Of a stretch of 64,000 nt of DNA, positions 29,863 through 39,048 are shown in pieces. Within the stretch, counting starts at the first letter, position 1. Every line of letters begins with the position of its first letter. Source of the DNA: JACDAN01 sp963801855 (lineage in GTDB: Bacteria; Actinomycetota; Thermoleophilia; Gaiellales; Gaiellaceae); the NCBI GenBank assembly GCA_963801855.1, contig CAWDGK010000001.1:62001-126000 (forward strand). Reading direction: 5' to 3'. The translations under genes were made by a program, and so were the position numbers. The notes below the pieces were generated by a model. It did not search any database and was not told the DNA's origin. It was given only the letters and a program-made list of their open reading frames with translations.

Positions 29863-31149
29863 GTGGCCGTCGTACCCTCCGACCTTCCGATTCGGCGCAA
29901 CACGATCCTGCTCGCGGCGATCATGGCGGTCAACTCGGCGGTGCTCCAGCTCGTCGCCGCCGTGTCGTCTCTGACCTTCGTCCTCGTCACCGGCTTCGAG
30001 GCGCTGCTCGGGCTCGGGCCTGCGATCTTCCTCACCGCTTCGGCCTTTACGGCGTTCCCGGCCGGCTGGGCGATGGACCGGTTCGGCCGGGTGCCGGTCA
30101 TCGTCGTCGGCTTCCTGCTCGGTGCGACGGGTTGTGGGCTGACTGCCCTGGGCACTGCAACCGAGCTCGCCGTGCCCGTGATCGTCGGATTTGCGCTCGT
30201 CGGATCCTCGGGTGGAGTCGCCCTGCTGATCCGAACGGCAGCGGGGGACATGTACCCGGCGAATCGGCGCGCACGCGGAATCGCGTACGTCCTGAGCGGC
30301 GCGGTCGTGGGCGCGATCCTCGGGCCCGCGGTCTTCAGCCCGCTCTTCTCCGGCAAGGAGCTCGAGGCCGATGTGCTCACGATTCCGTGGCTCGGCGCCG
30401 GCGCGCTCTCGCTGGTCGCACTGGTCCTCGCGCTGAACGTCCGGCCGGACCCGAAGCGCATCGCCGAGCTGATCGCGCCCGCCGAGGACGGCCCGCCGGC
30501 ACCGGCCTCACCGCTCCGCGAGATCATTCGCCGCCCAGGCGTGATTCCGGCGATGCTCGCGGGAATGGCTTCGATGGCCGTGATGGTCTCGGTCATGAAC
30601 CTGACCGGCTACGTCGTCGTCGACCACCGCGAACACGCTCAGCACCTCATTTTTCCGATCATCGGTGCGCACGTGTTCGGGATGTACGCGCTCGTCCTGG
30701 TCATCGGCCCGCTGATCGACAGGATCGGCGGCACACGGGCGCTGATCGGGGGCCTGGCCCTGATGGCCGTGTCCTGCGCGGGGATCCAGGTCTTCGAGGG
30801 TGTGTGGATGACCGGGGTCATGCTCTTCGGGCTCGGCCTCGGGTGGAACGTCTCGTTCGTCGCCGCCACCGCGCAGCTCGCCAACAGGACGAGCGCGGCC
30901 GAGCGCGGGAAGCTGCTCGGCGCGAACGATTTCGTCTCCGCGCTCCTCGGCGCGGGGCTCGCGCTGCTCGGCGGTCTCGTCTTGGACGTGCTCGGCGTTA
31001 CGGCACTCGCATTCGGGGCGGCCGCGCTCGTGCTGCTTCCGGTCTTCTGGATCTACCGTCTAAAACCCCCGCCCGGCACGGGAGCTGAGCCGTCCGGCGG
31101 CACCAGGCGGCGCGAGGCGTCGTCCTCGGTTGCGTCCATATCCGACTGA
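29863..31149 (+). CDS. Major facilitator superfamily transporter
   Basis: 428 residues, GTG start, with about 12 hydrophobic segments. Motif A is visible between helices 2 and 3 (GWAMDRFGRVPVIVVGFLLG), and its weaker counterpart in the second half is GPLIDRIGGTRALIGGLALM. The central loop (about 200-220) is hydrophilic with Pro-Ala runs. The C-terminus is short and charged. The pattern suits a proton-coupled drug or metabolite exporter. It lies between two tRNA genes and has no neighbour that hints at the substrate. Confidence 0.85.
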   Translation: MAVVPSDLPIRRNTILLAAIMAVNSAVLQLVAAVSSLTFVLVTGFEALLGLGPAIFLTASAFTAFPAGWAMDRFGRVPVIVVGFLLGATGCGLTALGTATELAVPVIVGFALVGSSGGVALLIRTAAGDMYPANRRARGIAYVLSGAVVGAILGPAVFSPLFSGKELEADVLTIPWLGAGALSLVALVLALNVRPDPKRIAELIAPAEDGPPAPASPLREIIRRPGVIPAMLAGMASMAVMVSVMNLTGYVVVDHREHAQHLIFPIIGAHVFGMYALVLVIGPLIDRIGGTRALIGGLALMAVSCAGIQVFEGVWMTGVMLFGLGLGWNVSFVAATAQLANRTSAAERGKLLGANDFVSALLGAGLALLGGLVLDVLGVTALAFGAAALVLLPVFWIYRLKPPPGTGAEPSGGTRRREASSSVASISD

Positions 31150-31233
31150 TATGGACGCGCCCTGCGTCCGGGCCTCGCATCCACCTGGTGCCGCCGGACG
31201 ACGAGCGCCCGCACCGGGCGAGGGTTCCGGACA

Positions 31234-31315
31234 TGGGGGCGGGAGGATTCGAACCTCCGAAGGCGGAGCCAACGGGTTTACAGCCCGTCCCCTTTGGCCA
31301 CTCGGGAACACCCCC
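31234..31315 (-). tRNA. tRNA-Tyr (GTA anticodon)
   Basis: Minus-strand class II tRNA of 82 nt with a long variable arm. Acceptor GGGGGTG/CGCCCCC, D-arm CCCGAGTGGCCAAAGGGG, anticodon stem GGGCT/AACCC-type with loop containing GTA, and T-arm GGAGGTTCGAATCCTCC. CCA is not encoded. Confidence 0.95.
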
Positions 31316-31357
31316 AGGGGAGTCGCGATTGTAGCGGCGGGCGTCCTGCGCGCTCGT

Positions 31358-31386
31358 TAAAGAGGTCGCCGCTGCCCTGCCGATGC
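31358..31386 (+). promoter_or_regulatory. Sigma-28-like promoter of pilT1
   Basis: TAAA at 31358-31361 and GCCGATGC at 31379-31386, spacer 17. This is the weakest -10 of the pilus set (one more base from GCCGATAA) but has a perfect -35. The ATG of pilT1 is 15 nt beyond the -10 box. Confidence 0.5.
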
Positions 31387-31401
31387 AAGCCGGGTCGCGG
31401 C

Positions 31402-32616
31402 ATGGACCTAGACCTTCTCCTCACGCGCGCCGTGCAAACCGGCGCCACGGACATCCACCTGAAGCTCGGGCGGCCGCCGAACGTCCGTAAGGACGGTCAG
31501 GTCATGCCCCTCGAGGGCTTCAACCCGCTGACAGCACAGGATCTCGAGATCCTTCTTGCCGCCGTCACCGCCGTGAACCCGCAGAAGCAGGTTGACTTTC
31601 GCGCGACCGGGGAGCTCGACATCGCCTACACGGCGAACGATCACACCCGGTACCGCGTCAACGGATTCATGCAGCGTGGCGCGATCTCCTTCGCCTTTCG
31701 AGTGATCCCGAGGGAAGTGCCGAGCTTCGACACTCTCAAGATGCCGCCCGGCGTCCGCCGCCTCGCGGAGGAGCACCGAGGCCTCATTCTCGTCACGGGC
31801 GCGACGGGCTCGGGCAAGACCACGACTCTCGCCTCGATGCTGAACCACATCAACCGGACGCGCCGCCAGCACATCGTCACGATCGAGGACCCGATCGAGA
31901 TCATGCACGAGGACATCGCGTGCATCGTCAATCAGCGCGAGGTCGGCCTCGACACGCAGTCGTTCGGCCAGGCGCTACGCCGCGCGCTCCGCCAGGACCC
32001 GGACGTGATCCTGATCGGCGAGCTCCGCGATGCCGAGACGGCCGAGACGGCGCTCCAGGCGGCCGAGTCGGGCCACCTCGTCTTCTCGACGATGCACACG
32101 ATCGACGCGGCCGAGACCCTCGGCCGGCTCACCGAGTTCTTCCCCGGCATCAAGCAGCCGATGATCCGCTCGATCCTCGCCGGCGTCCTCCGCGGCGTCA
32201 TCAGCCAGCGGCTGATCCCCCGCCACGATGGTGGCCGGGTCGCGGCTGTCGAGGTGATGGTCAACAACGCCCGCATCGCAGACCTGATCCGCGAGGCGCG
32301 CCCCGACGAGATCGAGGACGCGATCGACGAGGGCGAGTACTTCGACATGCAGACGTTCAGCAAGGCGCTCATCGACCTCGTCGTTCGCGGTGAGATCGAC
32401 CAGGAGACGGCCGCGAACGCCTCGTCCAACCGGCACGACTTCCTCGTCAAGCTGGAGCGGGCACTCAAGCAGCAGGTTGCCGACGAGAAAGAGGCCGCGG
32501 AGCCGGAACCGCCTCCCGCCGGAGGCCCGTTGCGCACGGCCGAGCCCCCCGTCGCGCAACCTCCCGTCGCAGAAGCCGTCCCCGGGCTTCGCGTCGCCCA
32601 TTCCGAGCCGACGTAA
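31402..32616 (+). CDS. pilT: PilT/PilU-like pilus retraction ATPase (copy 1)
   Basis: 404 residues, ATG at 31402. PAS-like N-terminal domain (GATDIHLKLGRPPNVRKDG), Walker A VTGATGSGKTTTLASML, Asp box IVTIEDPIEIMHED, Walker B RQDPDVILIGELRDAETAET, His box STMHTIDAAETLGRL. The retraction-type helix reads ARIADLIREARPDEIEDA, diverged from the AIRNLIREGK of true PilT, and the tail is proline-rich. It is therefore perhaps PilU-like, an accessory motor that assists the canonical PilT encoded at 52854. It sits directly before a peptidoglycan hydrolase gene (0 bp gap) and behind a GCCGAT-type promoter. It is a hexameric, cytosolic motor at the pilus base. Confidence 0.9.
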   Translation: MDLDLLLTRAVQTGATDIHLKLGRPPNVRKDGQVMPLEGFNPLTAQDLEILLAAVTAVNPQKQVDFRATGELDIAYTANDHTRYRVNGFMQRGAISFAFRVIPREVPSFDTLKMPPGVRRLAEEHRGLILVTGATGSGKTTTLASMLNHINRTRRQHIVTIEDPIEIMHEDIACIVNQREVGLDTQSFGQALRRALRQDPDVILIGELRDAETAETALQAAESGHLVFSTMHTIDAAETLGRLTEFFPGIKQPMIRSILAGVLRGVISQRLIPRHDGGRVAAVEVMVNNARIADLIREARPDEIEDAIDEGEYFDMQTFSKALIDLVVRGEIDQETAANASSNRHDFLVKLERALKQQVADEKEAAEPEPPPAGGPLRTAEPPVAQPPVAEAVPGLRVAHSEPT

Positions 32617-34095
32617 ATGAAGGTCGCTGCGGCCGTCATCCTTTCCGCCTTCGCCCTCGTCGGAGCGGCAAGCGCATCAGGGGCCTCGGGCCCCCTCTTC
32701 ACGATCATGGGCGCTCAGCCTTCGCTTCCGAGCGCCGAAGTCCCGAACGCCGAGGGAGCCTTGCTCCTGCCTCCCGGCTGGACCGTCTCGACGCTCACTC
32801 CGAGGACGCTGACCTTCGCAGAGCTCAACAGCCTCTGGCGCCGCGCCGGCGCCGCGTACGGGATTCCCTGGCAGATCCTGGCGTCGATCAACAAGATCGA
32901 GACGAACTTCGGGCGGAACATGGGCCCGAGCTCGGCCGGAGCCGTCGGCTGGATGCAGTTCATGCCGACGACCTGGCTCCGATGGGGAACCGACGCGAAC
33001 GGCGACGGGATCGCCGACCCGTGGGCTCCGGAGGACGCGATCTTCTCGGCCGCCCGTTACCTTGCGGCCGCCGGGGGCCGAACCGACATCGAGCGCGGGG
33101 TCTTCGCCTACAACCACGCGGACTGGTACGTCAAGGACGTCCTCGAGCTCGCCAGGCTGTACGGCAACGGAGGCGGTGTGCTCACGTTCACCCTCGACCG
33201 GATGCAGGTCGAGCTCGACGGTGCGCGCAAGGACGTCACCCGCGCGAACCGGAAGCTCGTCCACGCGGTCACCGCCGCACGCATCGCGAGGAGGATCGAG
33301 CGCTCGCTGCTCACCAGGGTCGCGAAGACGAAGCTCCTCACATCACGCCTCGCGCTGGAGCGGCGCGCAGTTCTCGCGGGCCTCCGCGCCTACACCGCGA
33401 CCGAAGCGGTGGAGGCGCGACGGAAGGCGCTCGACGACGCGAAGGCTGCTCTCGACGCCGCCAAGGCCGGAGCCGCACCTGCATTCATGGCGCCGCAGGC
33501 AGGGCTTCTACTCGGAACGCCGTCGTTCGCCGGGGGTTACGCGTTCCCGGTCGGTGGCGGCCCGGCCGTCGTCAGCGTGGCGATGGATCACCACGACTAC
33601 GCGGCCGCGGACATCGCTGCACCGATGGGAGCGCCGCTCTACGCGCTCGGAGACGGATTCGTCGTGGACGCCTGGCCGCACCCCGCAGGCAACTGCGGCA
33701 TCGGCTTCGTCCTCCAGACGCTCGACGGCCGCGAATGGACGTACTGCCATCTCTCGTACCTCGAGCCCGCGGTCAATCCTGGAGCGATGCTGATGGCAGG
33801 TACGCCCGTCGGCCTCGTCGGCTCGACCGGGCACTCGACCGGCCCGCATCTCCATCTCCAGACCGGCCCCGAGCTCACCTACCCCCAGCAGGAGGAGTGG
33901 TTCCGCGCCTTCGCCGGAACGGCGTTCTCCTGGCAGGGGGACGAGATGGCACAGCCTTACGCGGTTGCGCCACTCGTCACGGCGCCGGTGTTCGCCGTCG
34001 TGGAGCAGATGGTCTTCGAGGTCGTCGAGGCTCCGGAAGAGGAGGACGAGACCCCCGAAGGGGTCGTTCGGTTCTCCCTCGAGCCCACGTCTTAA
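32617..34095 (+). CDS. Secreted lytic transglycosylase-M23 endopeptidase fusion
   Basis: 492 residues with a signal peptide (MKVAAAVILSAFALVGAASA). A transglycosylase domain follows (about 60-180): WQILASINKIETNFGRNMGP, with the catalytic Glu in KIET, SAGAVGWMQFMPTTWLRWG and VFAYNHADWYV. Next come a basic helical linker (about 195-290) and an M23 zinc endopeptidase domain with the first His and Asp in MDHHDYAAADIAAPMG, WTYCHLSYL and the HxH in STGPHLHLQTG. Both active sites look intact, so one protein can cut glycan strands and peptide crosslinks. It begins at the pilT1 stop codon (TAA then ATG). Opening the wall for pilus assembly is the natural role, as an inference from context. Confidence 0.9.
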   Translation: MKVAAAVILSAFALVGAASASGASGPLFTIMGAQPSLPSAEVPNAEGALLLPPGWTVSTLTPRTLTFAELNSLWRRAGAAYGIPWQILASINKIETNFGRNMGPSSAGAVGWMQFMPTTWLRWGTDANGDGIADPWAPEDAIFSAARYLAAAGGRTDIERGVFAYNHADWYVKDVLELARLYGNGGGVLTFTLDRMQVELDGARKDVTRANRKLVHAVTAARIARRIERSLLTRVAKTKLLTSRLALERRAVLAGLRAYTATEAVEARRKALDDAKAALDAAKAGAAPAFMAPQAGLLLGTPSFAGGYAFPVGGGPAVVSVAMDHHDYAAADIAAPMGAPLYALGDGFVVDAWPHPAGNCGIGFVLQTLDGREWTYCHLSYLEPAVNPGAMLMAGTPVGLVGSTGHSTGPHLHLQTGPELTYPQQEEWFRAFAGTAFSWQGDEMAQPYAVAPLVTAPVFAVVEQMVFEVVEAPEEEDETPEGVVRFSLEPTS

Positions 34096-34119
34096 GTCCC
34101 CCGAGGGTTCTGCCGACAA
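34093..34119 (+). promoter_or_regulatory. Sigma-28-like promoter of the PASTA/minor-pilin operon
   Basis: TAAG at 34093-34096 and GCCGACAA at 34112-34119, spacer 15; the -35 overlaps the stop codon of the preceding gene. The GTG start is 10 nt downstream with no Shine-Dalgarno, suggesting a leaderless or near-leaderless mRNA. Confidence 0.55.
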
Positions 34120-34129
34120 CTAAAGAGTC

Positions 34130-35050
34130 GTGGCGGCCCGGCTTACCTCTCTGTTCCCACGCGTCGTTGCGCTGACGGCGATCCTCGTCCTCGGCACGGC
34201 GACGATCTCCTTTGCGGCGGAGGGCCAGTTCAACGCCACTCCGACGGACAACAAGGTGGAAGTCGCAGCGCCGGTGCTCCTCACCATTCCGGACGTCAGA
34301 GGCCAGGCCTACGTCTTTGCGAAAGGCACGCTCGAAGAGGCCGGTTTCGCCTGGCGCGTCAGCGGTTCCGTGCAGGGCTACCCCGCGAACAACGTCGCGT
34401 CGCAGACCCCCGCCGCAGGCACCCGCGTCATCGACACCGGGATGCCCACGATTTCGCTCGGCCTCTCGCAGAACAGCCGCTATGCCCAGGAGGGAAGCCC
34501 CGAGAACGCCTCCCCCTACGGCGGCACCGCGATCAAGTTCCTCAGGCGCGCGGTGAAGCCGAAGCCGGCCGCGAAGCCGAAGCCCGCCGTCAAGCCCAAG
34601 GCGAAGCCGAAGCCGGCCGCGAAGCCGAAGCCCGCCGTCAAGCCCAAGGCAAAGCCGAAGCCCGCCGTCAAGCCCAAGGCGAAGCCGAAGCCGGCTGCGA
34701 GGCCCGAGCCCAAGCCTTCCCCAAAGCCTGCGCCGGCTCGCCCGCCCGCGTTCGCCGTCGCCGGAGCACCGGCCGAGCCGCTCGACGAGATGACCCTTCC
34801 CGCCCGGGCCCGCCGTCTGGAGCTCTGGCTCCGCGACCACGCAAAGCCGACGAACGCGAATGTCCGCCACTGGCTCTACCAGCACGAGTGGATCGTCACG
34901 GGCGCCCGGTTCGGCTGGTCTGACGGCGCAGAGGCGCTCGAGATCCTGATCCGCGTCGACCGGCAGGTCCAGTCGCGGTGGGAGATCGGCGCCAAGAGCG
35001 AAGCCGCCGCGAGGCGCGCGCTCTCGGTCGTGCGCGCGAACTCACGGTGA
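34130..35050 (+). CDS. Secreted PASTA-domain protein with Lys-Pro linker
   Basis: 306 residues, GTG start. A signal peptide or anchor (about 1-29) is followed by one PASTA domain (VLLTIPDVRGQAYVFAKGTL ... SQTPAAGTRVIDTGMPTISL, about 55-115). After this come about 60 residues of KPKPAAKPKPAVKPKA repeats and a folded C-terminal domain (RARRLELWLRDHAKPTNANV, WIVTGARFGWSDGAEALEIL). PASTA modules bind peptidoglycan or muropeptides. The cationic linker could cross the wall. The stop overlaps the start of a prepilin gene (GTGA), so it belongs to the minor-pilin operon and may tie the pilus to the cell wall. The C-terminal domain is not recognised. Confidence 0.78.
   Translation: MAARLTSLFPRVVALTAILVLGTATISFAAEGQFNATPTDNKVEVAAPVLLTIPDVRGQAYVFAKGTLEEAGFAWRVSGSVQGYPANNVASQTPAAGTRVIDTGMPTISLGLSQNSRYAQEGSPENASPYGGTAIKFLRRAVKPKPAAKPKPAVKPKAKPKPAAKPKPAVKPKAKPKPAVKPKAKPKPAARPEPKPSPKPAPARPPAFAVAGAPAEPLDEMTLPARARRLELWLRDHAKPTNANVRHWLYQHEWIVTGARFGWSDGAEALEILIRVDRQVQSRWEIGAKSEAAARRALSVVRANSR
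34555..34700 (+). repeat. In-gene tandem repeat coding Lys-Pro linker
   Basis: About 48-nt units read as KPKPAAKPKPAVKPKA occur twice, plus a shorter partial copy. They are nearly identical at the DNA level, so the copy number can vary by recombination without frameshift. Confidence 0.85.
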
Positions 35051-35574
35051 GCAAGCTCTGGAGGCTCGCCAAGTGCGAGCGCGGCTACAGCCTGATCGAG
35101 TTGCTCCAGGTCACGGTGATCCTCGGCGTGGTCCTCACCGGCCTGACCGTCCTGTTCGTGCAGGCGTCGAACGCTGAGATCCAGATGAATGAGCGGTTCC
35201 AGGCGCAGCAAAACGCGCGCCTCGCCGTCGACAGGATGCGCCGTGAGATCCACTGCGCAAGCGCGGTGACGCCGACAGGGCCGACGACGTCGATCACCGT
35301 CACGCTCCCCGCCCAGTGTCCGACCTCGGGCGGCGTGCTCGCCAACGTCGTCTACGACATGCAGCTCGTCTCGCCGAGTCGCTACCGAGTACGGCGTGCG
35401 GGCGTAACAGTGGCCGATTACGTCACGACCAACACCGTCTTCGACTACACGGCGCCGGCTGTCGGCAAGCTCGGGAGCCTTCGCGTCACGCTCCCCGTCG
35501 ATCCGAGCGCCGGCAAGCAGCGGGCGTGGCGACTCCTCGTGGACATCGTCCTCCGGAACACGGTGCGGCTGTGA
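35047..35574 (+). CDS. Prepilin-like protein, PilW-type minor pilin
   Basis: 175 residues from a GTG that overlaps the PASTA gene stop. A class III/IV prepilin leader (MSKLWRLAKCERG) is cut by PilD before YSLIELLQV, with the required Glu at +5, followed by the hydrophobic helix (VTVILGVVLTGLTVLFVQAS). The mature part is beta-rich with one cysteine pair (HCASAV, PAQCPTSG). Such proteins prime pilus assembly at the tip. It is followed, 97 bp later, by the first of three PilX-like genes. No promoter of the GCCGATA type is found in that gap, so the genes are probably one transcript. Confidence 0.85.
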   Translation: MSKLWRLAKCERGYSLIELLQVTVILGVVLTGLTVLFVQASNAEIQMNERFQAQQNARLAVDRMRREIHCASAVTPTGPTTSITVTLPAQCPTSGGVLANVVYDMQLVSPSRYRVRRAGVTVADYVTTNTVFDYTAPAVGKLGSLRVTLPVDPSAGKQRAWRLLVDIVLRNTVRL

Positions 35575-35671
35575 GGCCGAGGCTGAATACCTCTTTGGGG
35601 GTAGACAGCCTGCGCTCCTCGAGCGGAAATGAGCCTGGGTACCCGTATCTCCACGGCGTGCCCCTGCGGAC

Positions 35672-37375
35672 ATGATCAAACGACTCAACGATCAAAGTGG
35701 AATAGCCCTGCTGATGTCACTCGGCATCCTGGGCGTGTTCTCGATCGTGGGCATGACGACGATCGTCTACACGACGGCGAACTCGCGCTCGGGAAATCTC
35801 AGCAAGGAGAGCAGCCTCGCGTTCACGCTCTCCGAGGCCGGTCTGAACAACGCGATGGCCGTCCTCTCGAAGCCGACGAACAACGCGCTTGATTCCGATG
35901 TCCTGCCCTCCACGGAGGCAACGGCATCCTCGGCGCCCTTCGAAGGTGGCACGGCCAAGTGGTACGGAACGCTCGACCGGGCCACCGCGCGGTGGACGAT
36001 CACGTCGATCGGTCTCTACAAGAACCCGACCGGGGTCGGCCCTGCCCAGGTGCGTCGTGTGCTCACCGCCAAGGTTCCCGTGATCCCGACCAACACGCAG
36101 ACGAACAACAACCCTGCGTGGAACTTCATCTACGCGCGAGCGACGGGAAGCGCCTGCGATGTCACGCTGAGCAACAACCTGAGCGGGCAGTCGCGCTTCT
36201 ACGTCGCCGGCAATCTCTGCCTCAGCAACAACGTCGACATCACGTCTGAATCGCTCATCGTCCGAGGAAACCTCGATCTCGAGAACAACGCGGACGTCGG
36301 GACGAGCGGGTCACGCGTCGAGGGGTACGTCGGAGGCAACTGCAGGTACGGCGGCGGCTCCTGGGCCACGCCCTGCACGGGGAACCAGGACAGCCGGCAT
36401 ATCTTCTCCAAGCTGATGCCGAGCGGCAGCACGGGCGTCAACAACGCGGCGCCGCTGATTCCGGAGCCGGCCTCGGATCTTCCGATGTGGTACGAGAACG
36501 CGATGCCCGGTCCCGCTCAGAGCTGTACGAGCTCGAGCGGCACTCCGCCCACGTTCGACACGAACTATCCGACACGAAACAACAGCGCCGGCACGTTCGA
36601 GCTCACCGGCGCAAGCTCGTACTCCTGCCGGGTCGGCCCGGGCGCGAACGGAACGCTGTCGGGGGCCATGAACGCATCACAGACGACCGTGTCGGTCACG
36701 TCGGCCGTCGGGTTTCCGGCGACGACGTTCCGGATCAGGGTCGATGACGAGCTCATGACGGTTACCGGCGGGTTCGGCACGACGACCTGGACGGTGACGC
36801 GCGGCGTGAACGGCACGACCGCTGCGGCACACGTGGCCAGTCAGACGGTCACGTGGGACGACGCCCAGACACCCGGGATGATCATCTGGAACACGACGAC
36901 CAAGACGCTGACGGTGAGAGGGACGATCTTCATCGACGGGAGCGCAAGAGTCACGAACGGGGTGGTCAACAAGTACGACGGCCAGGCGACGCTGTACCTG
37001 TCGGGGGTCTTCTACATGAACAACAGCTCCAAGCTGTGCGGCGGTGTCTCCGGCTCGGACTGCGCGTTCGCGAGCTGGAACCCGAACAACGAGCTGTTGA
37101 CGGTCGTCGCCGACGGCTCCGGTGGGAGCGCCGGAACTGGAAACGGCATCTCGGTCGACAACAACGCGTCGTTCCAGGGTGGCCTGTTCGCAACTAGCGA
37201 TGTGTCGTTCTCGAACAACGCGCGCTCGGACGGCCCGATCATCGGCCGGACCGTGAAGTTCTCCAACAACGTCCAGAACGACCAGTTCCCCACGATTACG
37301 TCCGTTCCAGCGGGCATGCCCGGCAATCCGACCGTCTACGCGCAACCCAATCCGCCGCAGCTGTTCGCCGGCTGA
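35672..37375 (+). CDS. PilX-like pilus protein with beta-helix repeats (paralog 1)
   Basis: 567 residues. The N-terminus (NDQSGIALLMSLGILGVFSI) is of PilX type, a pilin helix with no Glu at +5, leading into SRSGNLSKESSLAFTLSEAG, a conserved helix shared with the two paralogs downstream. The long exported part repeats short strands around NN and GN turns (SRFYVAGNLCLSNNVDITSE, LIVRGNLDLENNADVG, TLTVRGTIFIDGSARVTNG), as in right-handed beta-helix or bactofilin-like folds. A 70-residue insert (about 328-400) is absent from the paralogs. Many cysteines are probably disulfide-bonded. It is likely a large minor-pilin or tip-adhesin protein; the ligand is unknown. Confidence 0.75.
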   Translation: MIKRLNDQSGIALLMSLGILGVFSIVGMTTIVYTTANSRSGNLSKESSLAFTLSEAGLNNAMAVLSKPTNNALDSDVLPSTEATASSAPFEGGTAKWYGTLDRATARWTITSIGLYKNPTGVGPAQVRRVLTAKVPVIPTNTQTNNNPAWNFIYARATGSACDVTLSNNLSGQSRFYVAGNLCLSNNVDITSESLIVRGNLDLENNADVGTSGSRVEGYVGGNCRYGGGSWATPCTGNQDSRHIFSKLMPSGSTGVNNAAPLIPEPASDLPMWYENAMPGPAQSCTSSSGTPPTFDTNYPTRNNSAGTFELTGASSYSCRVGPGANGTLSGAMNASQTTVSVTSAVGFPATTFRIRVDDELMTVTGGFGTTTWTVTRGVNGTTAAAHVASQTVTWDDAQTPGMIIWNTTTKTLTVRGTIFIDGSARVTNGVVNKYDGQATLYLSGVFYMNNSSKLCGGVSGSDCAFASWNPNNELLTVVADGSGGSAGTGNGISVDNNASFQGGLFATSDVSFSNNARSDGPIIGRTVKFSNNVQNDQFPTITSVPAGMPGNPTVYAQPNPPQLFAG

Positions 37376-37377
37376 TC

Positions 37378-38901
37378 ATGCGCCTTGAGACCCCGAGATT
37401 GCCGCGACCGAGCGGCCTGAATCTCCTGCGCCTCGCTGGAAGCGAAGGAGGCATGGCCCTGATCGTCGCTCTCGGTGTGATGCTCGTGCTGAGCGTCGCC
37501 GGGACGACGGTCATCTACTCCACGAGCACCAACACGCGCAGCGCCGGTCAGAGCAAGGCGAAGGGCGCGGCATTCCAGCTCGCCGAGGCAGGCCTCCACG
37601 AGTCACTCTCGGTGCTCTCGAACCAGCCGACGAACGACCCCGCGAGCCCGACGCTGCTCGCGACGCGCACGTCCACGTACTCGACGGGAACGGTCACGTG
37701 GGGAGGAACCTACGACAGCGCGAACGCGAAATGGACGATCACCTCGACGGGCAGCGTGTCCAATCCCGCCGGCGCCTCGACCGCGGCCTCGACGCGAACG
37801 ATCACCGCGAAGGTTCCGATCCGGCCCGGTTACGACGACGGCCAACGTCACTCTCGCGTGGAACTACATCTACTCGTACGGAACAGGCGACCCCGACGGC
37901 TGCGACATGGACACCATCTCCTCGGTCTCCGTCGAGACCCGGATCCTCGTCTCCGGAAATCTGTGCGTGAAGGACAGCTCGACGATCGAGGGAGCCAACA
38001 CCGAGGTGCTCGTGGGCGGCCAGCTCAAGACGTTCGGCTCGGCCTCCGTCGGCAGGAACGGATCCAATCCCGCCGGTCTCGTCGAGGCGGCCGGCCAGTG
38101 TCGCTACGAGAGCGGGTCGGTCGGCACCTGCAACACCTCACGAAAGGTCTGGGCCACTGTCGTCGACACGACCCCGGCGCTCCAGCCGGCTCCGGCGCCC
38201 GACTGGACCTACTGGTACGCGAACGCGAGCCCCGGTGCGCTCAGCACGTGCACGGGCGCCAACAAGACGGGAACGCCGCCCGTCTTCGACAACGACACGA
38301 CCCAGGATCGCGATGCCCCTGACGCGAATCTGACCCCGGGCTCGACCTACACGTGCAAGACGTACCTCGGAGCGGACCAGCGCGGCGAGCTCTCCTGGAA
38401 CAACACCTCGAAGACGCTCACGATCCGCGGAGTGATCTTCATCGACGGCGACATCAAGATCACCCAGAAGGCGCTCTACAGCGGGCAAGGGACGCTGTAC
38501 ACCACCGGCTCGCTCGAGATGAACGGCTCCTACGCGATGTGCGGGGCGAGGATCGGCGGCGCCGGCATCGGACTGCAACTACGCGTCCGGCGCCTGGAAC
38601 CCGAACACGAACCTGTTCACGATCGTGACCAAGGGCGGCGGAAACGACTCCGTCCCGTCGCGACACGACGGTGTACCTGGGATCGAGCTCCCAGTGGCAG
38701 GGCGCGATCTACGGTGGCCCGTACAAGGCCAGGATCCTGAGCTCCGCGAAGTTCGCCGGTCCCGTGATCGCCGACGAAGTCGTGCTCGACAGCTCCGTGC
38801 AGACCGAGGCTTTCGGCTCGATCACGACCTCGCCGACCGGGATGCCGGGCAACGCCACCATCTACGCCAAGCCCGACAAGCTCGAGCTCTTCTCCGGCTA
38901 G
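37378..38901 (+). CDS. PilX-like pilus protein with beta-helix repeats (paralog 2, frameshifted)
   Basis: Starts 3 bp after paralog 1. The pilin-type helix follows SEGG (MALIVALGVMLVLSVAGTTV), and the conserved helix reads AFQLAEAGLHESLSVL. Frame changes near 37840, 38575 and 38660 break it. The pieces run collinearly with paralog 1: TRILVSGNLCVKDSSTIEGA, QCRYESGSVGTC, LTPGSTYTCKTYLG, KTLTIRGVIFIDGDIKITQK, ending GMPGNATIYAKPDKLELFSG. The restored length is about 507 residues. The three breaks with preserved homology suggest sequence errors. Like its neighbours it is probably an exported, disulfide-bonded minor pilin or adhesin. Confidence 0.72.
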
Positions 38902-39048
38902 CCGGTCTGCCGATTCCGGCCTGCTCCGGAACCGATCCGCCTAGGGCGGAAAACCCGAATCAGGGATGAGGGCGAGCGCCGTGTCAGCCGTTTATGAGGT
39001 CAAGAACCGGTCTAGCCGCCCGCCTGCGGTCCGAGGAGCAAAACCGTC

